Of a stretch of DNA of 11,658 nt, positions 5,244 through 11,658 are shown one piece after another. Under the pieces are notes generated by a model. It made no database searches. It worked only from the letters and a program-made list of their open reading frames with translations, and was not told the DNA's origin. Within the stretch, counting starts at the first letter, position 1. Each line of letters opens with the position of its first letter. Origin of the DNA: Deltaproteobacteria bacterium (GTDB lineage: Bacteria > Desulfobacterota > Binatia > Binatales > Binataceae); contig PMOH01000360.1 of assembly GCA_003161515.1 (NCBI GenBank), forward strand, positions 1 to 11,658, written 5' to 3'. The position numbers were made by a program, and so were the translations under genes.

Positions 5244-6101
5244 ATGAGAAACCGCGCGACGCTCCTTTTTCAGTGGATGCTGCCGATACTGGTGATAGCC
5301 GCTGGCTGGATAATACCCGCCGCTGCCTCCGCACAGACCGCATGCTCGCCGACGATCAATTCGTGCGGATGCACAATCATCAAACCTGGATCCTACAAGA
5401 TCGGTCTGGCGATCAATTCGACCCAAGGACTCACATCGAACAACGCGTGCATCGAGATCGCGTCGAGCTTCGTGATCCTCGATGGCGGCAAGAAAACCAT
5501 CACCGGGCCCGGCGGGACGACGCCGACCGGGATTGGAATTTTACTGCATCGCAACTTCCGTTCAAATTTCCTCGAAGGGCGCGGCACAGTAATAAGTGGT
5601 TGGGACGTCGGCTTGCTGATTCAAGGCAGCCAAATAGTTGCCGACGATTTCACGGCAAACTCCAATGGGACGGCCGGGATTGAACTGAACAAGGCAGAAG
5701 CTGTCGAGCTGACCAGCCCGACTGCGTCGAGCAATCTCAACTACGGAATATGGGTGAACCATACCTCCACCAGTGACATCACTAATTCGAAGACGCTGAC
5801 CAACGGTAACATCGGGCTCTACGTTGGATGCTCGGACATCGGGCCGACCAGTAGTGGATGCTCGGGAGGCCCCTCGCCGGGCAACTACATTTTCACCGGC
5901 AGCATCGCGGGGAATACCAACTACGGTGTCGCGCTGGATTTCGGCGCGAAGAGCACGATTGTGACCAACCAGACGCTGGGCGGCGGCACGCACAATTCGA
6001 AGGACGACCTGTTCGACGCGAATTCAAGTTGCGGCAGCAACAAATGGTTCGCCAATGATTCGACGGCGACCAACAACCAGCCCGGCGGCTGCATCAAATG
6101 A
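5244..6101 (+). CDS. Secreted right-handed beta-helix repeat protein
   Basis: A protein of 285 residues from ATG 5244. The frame is open from 5115, but MRNRATLLFQWMLPILV is a classic signal-peptide start, with cleavage likely after Ala30 (AAASA/Q), and GAGGGA precedes it by 9 bases. The mature part has short, Asn/Gly/Thr-rich imperfect repeats (for example ANSNGTAGIELNKAE, SSNLNYGIWVNHTS, NGNIGLYVG, NTNYGVALDFG) typical of NosD/pectate-lyase-like parallel beta-helices. Eight cysteines, including CSPTINSCGC near the mature N-terminus, suggest disulfides outside the cytoplasm. No catalytic site is recognised and the function is unknown. Its location between yezD and the porin gene, with a leader copied before the porin, suggests a role in the sulfate-uptake regulon, perhaps at the cell surface. 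That is inference. The frame carries no cytoplasmic enzyme motif. Confidence 0.8.
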   Translation: MRNRATLLFQWMLPILVIAAGWIIPAAASAQTACSPTINSCGCTIIKPGSYKIGLAINSTQGLTSNNACIEIASSFVILDGGKKTITGPGGTTPTGIGILLHRNFRSNFLEGRGTVISGWDVGLLIQGSQIVADDFTANSNGTAGIELNKAEAVELTSPTASSNLNYGIWVNHTSTSDITNSKTLTNGNIGLYVGCSDIGPTSSGCSGGPSPGNYIFTGSIAGNTNYGVALDFGAKSTIVTNQTLGGGTHNSKDDLFDANSSCGSNKWFANDSTATNNQPGGCIK

Positions 6102-6115
6102 CGAAAATCCATGAA

Positions 6116-6224
6116 GGAGCCCGGACCAGAGAAGGATCCGCGAGCGCCATGACAGAGCTGTCAATCAACCACCGCGAGCTGACCGGTCATCCGGAAGTTC
6201 CCAATACGATGAGGGGCTTCCGAA
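6116..6224 (+). ncRNA. Duplicated structured leader, copy 2 (candidate cis-regulatory RNA)
   Basis: This is the second copy of the leader, filling most of the gap before the porin gene. GGAAGTTCCC (6193-6202) can pair with GGGGCTTCC (6213-6221), again covering the Shine-Dalgarno GAGGGG (6211-6216). Relative to copy 1 two G-U pairs become G-C and one U-A becomes U-G, so the stem is kept despite changes. An ATG at 6149 matches the ATG at 5166 of copy 1, but here it opens a frame out of phase with the porin. The similarity continues into the start codons (ATGAGAAA). Confidence 0.5.
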
Positions 6225-7679
6225 ATGAGAAAACGCACTTTGCCGATTTTGTCGGTGGTGCTGGCGGCACTGCCGTTCGTCGCCGGGCCGGCGCACGCGC
6301 AATCGACACCGGCCGATCCGAAGGATCAGGAAATCCAATTGCTCAAGACCGAAATCAACCAGCTCGAGCATCGAGTCGACACGCTCGAAGGGCTTGACCA
6401 AAGAGTGAAAGTGATCGACCGCAAACTCGAAGTGCAGCAGGAGGTCCAGCATCAAAGGGAGCTGGAGATGCCGATCGTCAAGGTCAGCGACGAGGGATTT
6501 TCGCTCTCCTCGCAAAACCACGACTACAATCTTGGTCTCGGCGGAATTATCCAGGGTGATGGCCGCTTCTTCACCAGCGGCGCCGACAAAGACGTAGGCA
6601 GCACATTCTTCCTGAACCGGGTGCGCCCGATTCTGACCGGCACGGTTGCGAAGTACTACAACTTCAACATCACGCCCGACTTCGGCCAGGGCAAGGTCAC
6701 GCTGCAAGACGCCTACATCAATATGACGTACTGGGACTATGCGAGCCTCAGGGCCGGCAAGTTCAAAGCGCCGCTCGATCTCGAGCGCTTGCAGTCGGAT
6801 CGCGATCTCGAATTCAGCGAGCGTTCGGAAATTCAGAACCTGGTCCCGAACCGCGACACCGGTTTCACGCTTCACGGCAGGCTGCTGGACGGCCGCGTCT
6901 TCTATGACGCCGCGCTGATGAACGGAGTGCCGAACAACACCGCGTCGGATACGGATGACCTCGACAACAATGACGGCAAGGATTTCGTCGGCCGCATCTT
7001 TGCGACTCCGTTCGAGCTCAGCGAAAACCGATGGCTCAAGGGGCTGGGTTTCGGTTTCGCCGGCTCTTATGGCGATGAACGCGGCAATACAACCTCGACT
7101 TATAGGACCTACGGCATGAGCACGTGGTTCACCTACAACAAGGGCGTGACCGCGTCGGGATTGCGCGCGCGTATCGAGCCGCAACTCTACTACTACTGGC
7201 GCAGCTTTGGCTTGCTCGCTGAGTATGCGCAAGACGAGCACTCTTTGAACCGGTTCATCACTGTGGGGCAGAACCCGAATAAGCGGCTCATCAACCGCAC
7301 CGATACTTTCACTGACACCGGCTATGTCGTGCAGGGTTCCTACATTCTGACCGGCGAGGATGCGAACTACGGCTGGGTCAAACCTTATCATCAGTTCGAC
7401 CCACGCAACGGATTCTGGGGCGCATGGGAAGTTGCGGCCAGAGTAAGCAACGTTGCGGCGCAGTCCCGCCAATTCCAGCTCGGGTTCGCCAATCCGAGCG
7501 TGTCGGCGAAAGAAGCGACCGAGTGGTCGGCCGGCGTCAACTGGTACCTCACCTCCAACATCAAGTGGCAGTTCGACTACGCGAACACGTTCTTCGACGG
7601 AGGCGCCGGCACGACCGCCGTGCCCAAGGACCGTCCGAACGAAAGCGTCTTCGAATCGCAGCTGCAAATCTGCTTCTGA
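6225..7679 (+). CDS. Outer-membrane porin, OprP/OprO-like (Porin_O_P family)
   Basis: A protein of 484 residues. The signal peptide is residues 1-25 (MRKRTLPILSVVLAALPF ... AHA/Q). A heptad-like coiled coil follows (about 33-80, EIQLLKTEINQLEHRVDTLE), as in OprP/OprO-type porins. After that come amphipathic beta strands with family features, such as FFLNRVRPILTGTVAKYYNF, DAYINMTYWDYASLRAGKFKAP and NRDTGFTLHG. The protein ends QLQICF. A terminal Phe is the usual outer-membrane insertion signal. The family makes anion-preferring trimeric pores, best known for phosphate. Placement directly before sbp suggests sulfate or other oxyanions here, which is inference. The ATG at 6225 has GAGGGG 8 bases upstream, inside the conserved leader hairpin. 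The stop TGA lies 17 bases before the sbp start. Confidence 0.9.
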   Translation: MRKRTLPILSVVLAALPFVAGPAHAQSTPADPKDQEIQLLKTEINQLEHRVDTLEGLDQRVKVIDRKLEVQQEVQHQRELEMPIVKVSDEGFSLSSQNHDYNLGLGGIIQGDGRFFTSGADKDVGSTFFLNRVRPILTGTVAKYYNFNITPDFGQGKVTLQDAYINMTYWDYASLRAGKFKAPLDLERLQSDRDLEFSERSEIQNLVPNRDTGFTLHGRLLDGRVFYDAALMNGVPNNTASDTDDLDNNDGKDFVGRIFATPFELSENRWLKGLGFGFAGSYGDERGNTTSTYRTYGMSTWFTYNKGVTASGLRARIEPQLYYYWRSFGLLAEYAQDEHSLNRFITVGQNPNKRLINRTDTFTDTGYVVQGSYILTGEDANYGWVKPYHQFDPRNGFWGAWEVAARVSNVAAQSRQFQLGFANPSVSAKEATEWSAGVNWYLTSNIKWQFDYANTFFDGGAGTTAVPKDRPNESVFESQLQICF

Positions 7680-7696
7680 TGAAGCTGGAGCAACCA

Positions 7697-8728
7697 ATGC
7701 CTGGAAGCAGATCAACATTTACCCGCGCGATCGCCGCACTCGTTGTCGCGGCGAGCGTTGCGCTTGGAGTAGGTCAATCGCGCGCGGCGCAAATCACGCT
7801 GCTTAACGTATCGTACGATCCGACCCGCGAACTCTACGAAGCGGTCAACGCGCAGTTCGCCAAGGATTGGAAAGCGAAGACCGGCGACGATGTCACGATC
7901 AACCAGTCTCATGGCGGCTCCGGCAAGCAGGCGCGCGCAGTGATCGACGGCCTGGAGGCCGACGTGGTGACGCTCGGGCTGGCGGGCGATATCGACGCGA
8001 TCGTCGAGAAGGCTGGTTTGTTGCCCGCGAACTGGCAATCGCGGCTGCCCGACAACAGTTGTCCTTACACTTCGACCATCGTGTTGCTGGTGCGCAAAGG
8101 AAATCCGAAAAAGATCAAAGATTGGGATGACCTGGTCAAACCGGGTATCGCTGTCATCACACCGAATCCCAAGGCTTCGGGCGGCGCGCGATGGAACTTC
8201 CTCGCCACGTGGGGATACGCGCTGAAGAAGAACGGCGGCGACGAGAGTAAGGCCGCGGCGTTCGTCGGCGCGCTCTACAAAAATGTGCCGGTGCTCGATT
8301 CCGGTGCGCGTGGATCGACCACCACGTTTGCCGAGCGCGAAATCGGCGACGTGCTGATCGCGTGGGAAAACGAGGCGCGGATGGCGATCAAGCAATTCGG
8401 CGCCGACAAGTACGAGGTCGTGTATCCGTCGGTGAGCATCCTGGCCGAGCCGCCGGTGGCGTGGATTGACAAGGTTGATCAGCGTCACGGCACGGCCGCG
8501 ATCTCGAAGGCGTACCTGGAATTTCTCTACACGCCGGCAGGACAGGAAATAATTGCGCAGAACTTTTTCCGTCCGCGCGACCAGACCGTCGCCGCGAAGT
8601 ATGCGACGCAGTTCCCGAGCCTGCCGATGTTGACGATCGATGCGGATTTTGGCGGATGGAAAACGGCACAGCCGAAGTTCTTTGGCGACGGCGGCGTATT
8701 CGACAAGATCTATCAGCCGGGAAGTTAG
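7697..8728 (+). CDS. sbp: Sulfate/thiosulfate ABC transporter substrate-binding protein
   Basis: A protein of 343 residues. I chose ATG 7697 because GGAG (7687-7690) stands 6 bases before it and a good signal peptide follows (residues 1-31, ending SRAA/Q). An in-frame ATG at 7679 overlapping the porin stop is an alternative that adds 6 residues. Family motifs are clear: NVSYDPTRELY (37-47), SHGGSGKQARAV (71-82), KDWDDLVKPG, TPNPKASGGARWNFLA, and LDSGARGSTTTFAEREIGDV with WENEA. These are hallmarks of Sbp/CysP. It is the periplasmic sulfate receptor that delivers to CysTWA, encoded next. Whether it prefers sulfate or thiosulfate, or other oxyanions, cannot be read from the sequence. Confidence 0.96.
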   Translation: MPGSRSTFTRAIAALVVAASVALGVGQSRAAQITLLNVSYDPTRELYEAVNAQFAKDWKAKTGDDVTINQSHGGSGKQARAVIDGLEADVVTLGLAGDIDAIVEKAGLLPANWQSRLPDNSCPYTSTIVLLVRKGNPKKIKDWDDLVKPGIAVITPNPKASGGARWNFLATWGYALKKNGGDESKAAAFVGALYKNVPVLDSGARGSTTTFAEREIGDVLIAWENEARMAIKQFGADKYEVVYPSVSILAEPPVAWIDKVDQRHGTAAISKAYLEFLYTPAGQEIIAQNFFRPRDQTVAAKYATQFPSLPMLTIDADFGGWKTAQPKFFGDGGVFDKIYQPGS

Positions 8729-8731
8729 TAG

Positions 8732-9565
8732 ATGGCAACGACGACGAGACGGACCAACGTGCTGCCGGGATTCGGGCTGACGCTCGGCTTCACGCTCGCA
8801 TACCTCGGCATCGTCGTGCTGATTCCGATCTCGACGATCTTCTTCAAGACTTTCACGCTGACCTGGCCTCAGTTCTGGGCCGCCGTCGCGAGTCCGCGCA
8901 CGATCGCGGCTTACGAACTGAGTTTCGGCGCCTCGATTGCCGGCGCGCTGATCAACTCGGTGTTCGGATTCGTCGTCGCGTGGAGCCTCGTGCGTTACGA
9001 ATTTCCCGGCAAGACGCTGATCGACATGATGGTCGATCTGCCATTCGCGCTGCCGACTTCGGTGGCGGGAATAACTCTCACCGCGATCTACGCCGGCAAC
9101 GGATGGATCGGCCGCTACCTCGCGCCGCTCGGAATAAAAGTCGCGTACGCGCCGCTCGGTGTGGTCGTCGCGCTGACCTTCGTCGGGCTGCCGTTCGTCG
9201 TTCGCACGATCCAGCCGGTGCTCGAGGATCTCGATCAGGAATACGAGGAGGCGGCGGCGACGCTCGGCGCGAGCCGGTTGCAGACATTCATGCTGGTGAT
9301 CGCGCCCGCGCTGATTCCCGCGCTGCTGACTGGATTCGCACTCGCGTTCGCGCGCGCTCTCGGTGAATACGGCTCGGTGGTATTTATCTCGGGCAACATG
9401 CCGATGCATACCGAAGTTGTACCGCTGCTGATCATGAGCAAGCTCGAGCAGTTCGATTACGCCGGCGCCACCGCGATCGCCGTCGTGATGCTCACGGCGT
9501 CGTTCGTAATTCTGCTCGGAATCAACGTCTTGCAGCGATGGAGCAGCCGCCGGCTGGCGGCCTGA
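8732..9565 (+). CDS. cysT: Sulfate ABC transporter permease CysT (CysU)
   Basis: A protein of 277 residues with several strongly hydrophobic helices spread over the length, as expected for a CysT-type inner-membrane permease of about six helices. The cytoplasmic EAA loop that docks on the ATPase reads EEAAATLGAS (172-181) with the conserved Gly, followed by AFARALGEYGSVVFISGN (205-222), a CysT signature. Also typical are VDLPFALPTSVAGITL and the C-terminal QRW. It starts 3 bases after the sbp stop, with GGGAAG overlapping the end of sbp as the likely ribosome-binding site, so translation is coupled. It pairs with CysW to form the membrane channel. Confidence 0.95.
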   Translation: MATTTRRTNVLPGFGLTLGFTLAYLGIVVLIPISTIFFKTFTLTWPQFWAAVASPRTIAAYELSFGASIAGALINSVFGFVVAWSLVRYEFPGKTLIDMMVDLPFALPTSVAGITLTAIYAGNGWIGRYLAPLGIKVAYAPLGVVVALTFVGLPFVVRTIQPVLEDLDQEYEEAAATLGASRLQTFMLVIAPALIPALLTGFALAFARALGEYGSVVFISGNMPMHTEVVPLLIMSKLEQFDYAGATAIAVVMLTASFVILLGINVLQRWSSRRLAA

Positions 9566-9575
9566 CAATCGGCAG

Positions 9576-10460
9576 ATGGCCAGTCCGATGCAAAACGAAC
9601 TGAAGCGACCCGGGACTGCGGATCCGCCCGCGGTCAGAATCGCGTTGATCACGATCGCGCTGTTGTTTGTCGCGCTATTCATTTTCATCCCGGTGATCGC
9701 GGTCTTCGCGGAGGCGCTGCGACAAGGAATCGGCGTTTACTTTGCGGCGATCATCGATCCCGAGGCGCGCGCAGCGATCCGGCTGACGCTGATGACCGCC
9801 GCGATCGCAGTGCCGCTCAATGTTGCTTTCGGAATTGCAGCATCGTGGGCGATCGCGCGCTTCGATTTCCCCGGCAAACAATTGCTGTTGACGCTGATCG
9901 ACATACCGTTTTCGGTCTCGCCGGTGATCGCGGGGATGCTGTTCGTGCTGCTGCTCGGCGTGCGCGCGCCGCTGGGCGGATGGCTGGCAGATCACGGTAT
10001 CAGGATCATCTTCGCGGAACCGGGAATCGTGCTCGCGACGATCTTCGTGACGTTTCCGCTCGCCGCGCGCGAGTTGATACCTATCATGCAGGCGGTTGGC
10101 AGCGAGGAAGAAGAAGCCGCGATCGTGCTGGGTGCCGGTGGCTGGCAAATGTTTTTTCGGGTGACGCTGCCCAACGTCAAGTGGGGGCTGTTGTACGGGA
10201 TGGTGCTGTGCAACGCGCGCGCGATGGGCGAGTTCGGCGCAGTCTCGGTGGTGTCGGGGCATATCCGCGGTCATACCAACACGATGCCGCTGTATATCGA
10301 GATTCTGTACAATGATTACCAATTCGCGGCCGCGTTTGCGGTTTCATCGCTGCTGACATTGCTTGCGATCGCGACGCTCATCGCGAAGTACTACCTCGAG
10401 CGCCGCGTGGTGCCGGTGAAGACTGAACAGGACGACCTCGCAGTCAAAGTTGCGGCATGA
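9576..10460 (+). CDS. cysW: Sulfate ABC transporter permease CysW
   Basis: A protein of 294 residues with several hydrophobic helices. The EAA loop reads EEEEAAIVLGAGGWQ (177-191), and the CysW-type segment is ARAMGEFGAVSVVSGHIRGHTNTMPL followed by EILYNDY. The first helix starts after a short polar N-terminus (MASPMQNELKRPGTADPP). ATG 9576 is 10 bases after the cysT stop. A second ATG at 9588 would remove 4 residues, and neither has a strong ribosome-binding site. It is the second half of the channel, paired with CysT. The stop overlaps the cysA start (ATGA), giving translational coupling. Confidence 0.95.
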   Translation: MASPMQNELKRPGTADPPAVRIALITIALLFVALFIFIPVIAVFAEALRQGIGVYFAAIIDPEARAAIRLTLMTAAIAVPLNVAFGIAASWAIARFDFPGKQLLLTLIDIPFSVSPVIAGMLFVLLLGVRAPLGGWLADHGIRIIFAEPGIVLATIFVTFPLAARELIPIMQAVGSEEEEAAIVLGAGGWQMFFRVTLPNVKWGLLYGMVLCNARAMGEFGAVSVVSGHIRGHTNTMPLYIEILYNDYQFAAAFAVSSLLTLLAIATLIAKYYLERRVVPVKTEQDDLAVKVAA

Positions 10461-11530
10461 GTATCGAGCTCAAGAACATCAGCAAAAGGTTCGGCGACTT
10501 CGTCGCGGTTGACAATATCAACCTGCATATCGAAACCGGCGAGCTGGTCGCGCTGCTGGGGCTGTCTGGATCGGGCAAGACGACGCTGCTGAGAATAATC
10601 GCGGGGCTGGAGACGCCGGACACCGGCGAGGTGCTGTTCCATGGCGAGGACGCCAGCGCGGTCAGCGTCCGCAAGCGCAAGGTCGGTTTCGTGTTTCAGC
10701 ATTACGCGCTGTTTCGGCATATGACGGTGTTCGAGAACGTCGCCTTCGGAATGCGCGTGCTGCCGCGGCGGGAGCGTCCCGCCGAGCCCGAGGTCGCCCG
10801 GCGCGTGCATGAGCTGCTGAAGCTCGTGCAACTCGACTTCCTCGCGGATCGCTACCCGTCGCAGCTCTCCGGCGGGCAGCGGCAGCGCGTCGCACTCGCA
10901 CGCACGCTCGCCGTCGAACCGAAAGTTCTGCTGCTCGACGAACCGTTCGGCGCGCTTGACGCCAAGGTGCGGCAGGAGCTGCGCCGATGGCTTCGGCGGC
11001 TGCATGACGAGATCAAGATCACCAGCGTCTTCGTGACGCACGACCAGGAAGAGGCGCTGGAGCTCGCCAACCGGATCGTCGTGATGAACCAGGGGCATAT
11101 CGAGCAGATCGGCACGGCCGAGGAGGTCTATCATCATCCCTCCAATGCGTTCGTGTACAACTTTCTCGGCAACGTGAATCTGTTCCACGGGCGAATCGAA
11201 AACGGGCGCGTGTTCCTCGGCGATACTGCCGTCGAGTTGGAGAACACTCATGCGCACGCGCATCCCGACGAGACCGGCAAGGCGGTACTCTACGTGCGGC
11301 CGCATCTGCTGGAAATCGTGCTGAGACCGAACGGCAAGCAGACCTTCCCCGCGACGGTCAAGTCGATCAATCCGGCGGGGCCGCAGGTCAAAGTCGAGCT
11401 GGTCGCCGAATGGGGCGACATGGTGCAAGTCGAAATCAGCCACGAACGGTACCAGGTGCTGCATCTGGAGACTGGCGCGCATGTGTTCCTGAAGCCCAAG
11501 GAACAGAAGCTGTTTGTCTATCAGATCTAG
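10457..11530 (+). CDS. cysA: Sulfate/thiosulfate ABC transporter ATP-binding protein CysA
   Basis: A protein of 357 residues. Walker A is GLSGSGKT (35-42), the Q-loop Gln is 81, the ABC signature is LSGGQRQRVALAR (137-149), Walker B is VLLLDE (157-162) with catalytic Glu162, the D-loop is GALDAK, and the switch His is 195 in VTHDQEEAL. A C-terminal TOBE-like regulatory domain follows (about 270-357), including YVRPHLLEIV. Length and architecture fit CysA. It hydrolyses ATP on the cytoplasmic face to drive sulfate import through CysT/CysW. The ATG overlaps the cysW stop by 4 bases. It is the last gene of the operon, and terminator-like hairpins follow. Confidence 0.95.
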   Translation: MSIELKNISKRFGDFVAVDNINLHIETGELVALLGLSGSGKTTLLRIIAGLETPDTGEVLFHGEDASAVSVRKRKVGFVFQHYALFRHMTVFENVAFGMRVLPRRERPAEPEVARRVHELLKLVQLDFLADRYPSQLSGGQRQRVALARTLAVEPKVLLLDEPFGALDAKVRQELRRWLRRLHDEIKITSVFVTHDQEEALELANRIVVMNQGHIEQIGTAEEVYHHPSNAFVYNFLGNVNLFHGRIENGRVFLGDTAVELENTHAHAHPDETGKAVLYVRPHLLEIVLRPNGKQTFPATVKSINPAGPQVKVELVAEWGDMVQVEISHERYQVLHLETGAHVFLKPKEQKLFVYQI

Positions 11531-11540
11531 CCGTGCCGTC

Positions 11541-11581
11541 AGCTCGCGGTGGGAACCGCGCAGGCTTCGAAGCTGTTTTCT
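11541..11581 (+). terminator. Probable intrinsic terminator after cysA
   Basis: CGCGG and CCGCG (11545-11549, 11556-11560) form one small hairpin. CAGGCTTCGAAGCTG (11561-11575) forms a second with one bulged G, and TTTTCT follows directly. The second hairpin with its T run, 31 bases after the cysA stop, fits a Rho-independent end of the operon. Confidence 0.6.
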
Positions 11582-11589
11582 AATATGCA

Positions 11590-11658
11590 ATGATCAAGAC
11601 AACGGATCCAAAGTTGGCAGAAAACAATAGTCATACGAACAGTCAGAACGCGTGCATC
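11590..11658 (+). CDS. Possible start of a downstream ORF, cut by the right edge
   Basis: ATG at 11590 opens 23 codons to the edge with no stop. The first residues are MIKTTDPKLAENNSHTN, a polar stretch with no recognisable family. No clear ribosome-binding site precedes it and it starts close after the terminator. It may be a new gene or chance. Confidence 0.2.
   Translation, partial: MIKTTDPKLAENNSHTNSQNACI

Noticed and set aside
6165..9688. Long minus-strand open frames opposite the porin and sbp-cysT genes (517 and 658 codons)
   Set aside because: They lie antisense to genes with unmistakable family motifs. Their translations are Arg/His-rich without domains, as expected for antisense frames in GC-rich coding DNA.
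10391..11590. 399-codon minus-strand frame opposite cysA
   Set aside because: It mirrors cysA, which has all ABC ATPase motifs, and shows no domain or ribosome-binding site of its own.

Overview
The window looks like chromosomal DNA from a GC-rich, Gram-negative bacterium with a broad oxidative metabolism. An outer-membrane porin with a C-terminal Phe and several signal peptides point to a diderm. A probable F420-dependent LLM-class oxidoreductase next to a P450/ferredoxin pair and a D-aminoacylase-like amidohydrolase is a mix familiar from Actinobacteria, but also from environmental diderm lineages such as Candidatus Binatota, Rokubacteria and deltaproteobacteria-like groups. The lineage is an inference. 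I see no phage, transposase, CRISPR, tRNA or rRNA.

Left block (1-4113). On the minus strand a small 3Fe-4S-type ferredoxin (891-1085) is followed by a cytochrome P450 that runs off the left edge (821 to 1). This is a likely electron-transfer pair. Divergently, on the plus strand, lie a D-aminoacylase-like amidohydrolase (1420-3096) and an F420-type LLM flavin/deazaflavin oxidoreductase (3242-4084), closed by a perfect 9-bp hairpin. A perfect inverted repeat (CATACC-N4-GGTATG) ahead of the amidohydrolase is a candidate repressor operator.

Spacer (4085-4391). No gene. It holds the hairpin, a REP-like GC palindrome and a short sequence resembling a dispersed intergenic repeat.

Right block (4392-11530). 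This is a sulfate-uptake locus, all on the plus strand: an Rrf2-family regulator with four clustered cysteines, a YezD/DUF2292 small protein, a secreted right-handed beta-helix protein, an OprP/OprO-type porin, then sbp-cysT-cysW-cysA for the sulfate/thiosulfate ABC importer. The inferred path is sulfate crossing the outer membrane through the porin, capture by Sbp, import by CysT/CysW, and energy from CysA, under cysteine- or Fe-S-responsive control by the Rrf2 protein. The last five genes are tightly spaced. A likely terminator follows cysA, and a possible new ORF starts at the right edge.

The most interesting signal is non-coding. The leaders of the beta-helix gene and the porin gene (5131-5243 and 6116-6224) are copies of one another, with a 32-base exact core and diverged flanks. 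Both can fold the Shine-Dalgarno into the same hairpin, and three base pairs differ between copies while staying paired (GU/GC twice, UA/UG once). A competing CCGG-TCAT-CCGG hairpin shares bases with that stem. This is a candidate undescribed cis-regulatory RNA of a sulfate regulon. A second signal is a 14-base motif (13 of 14 identical) in front of both the Rrf2 gene and yezD, a candidate Rrf2 operator.
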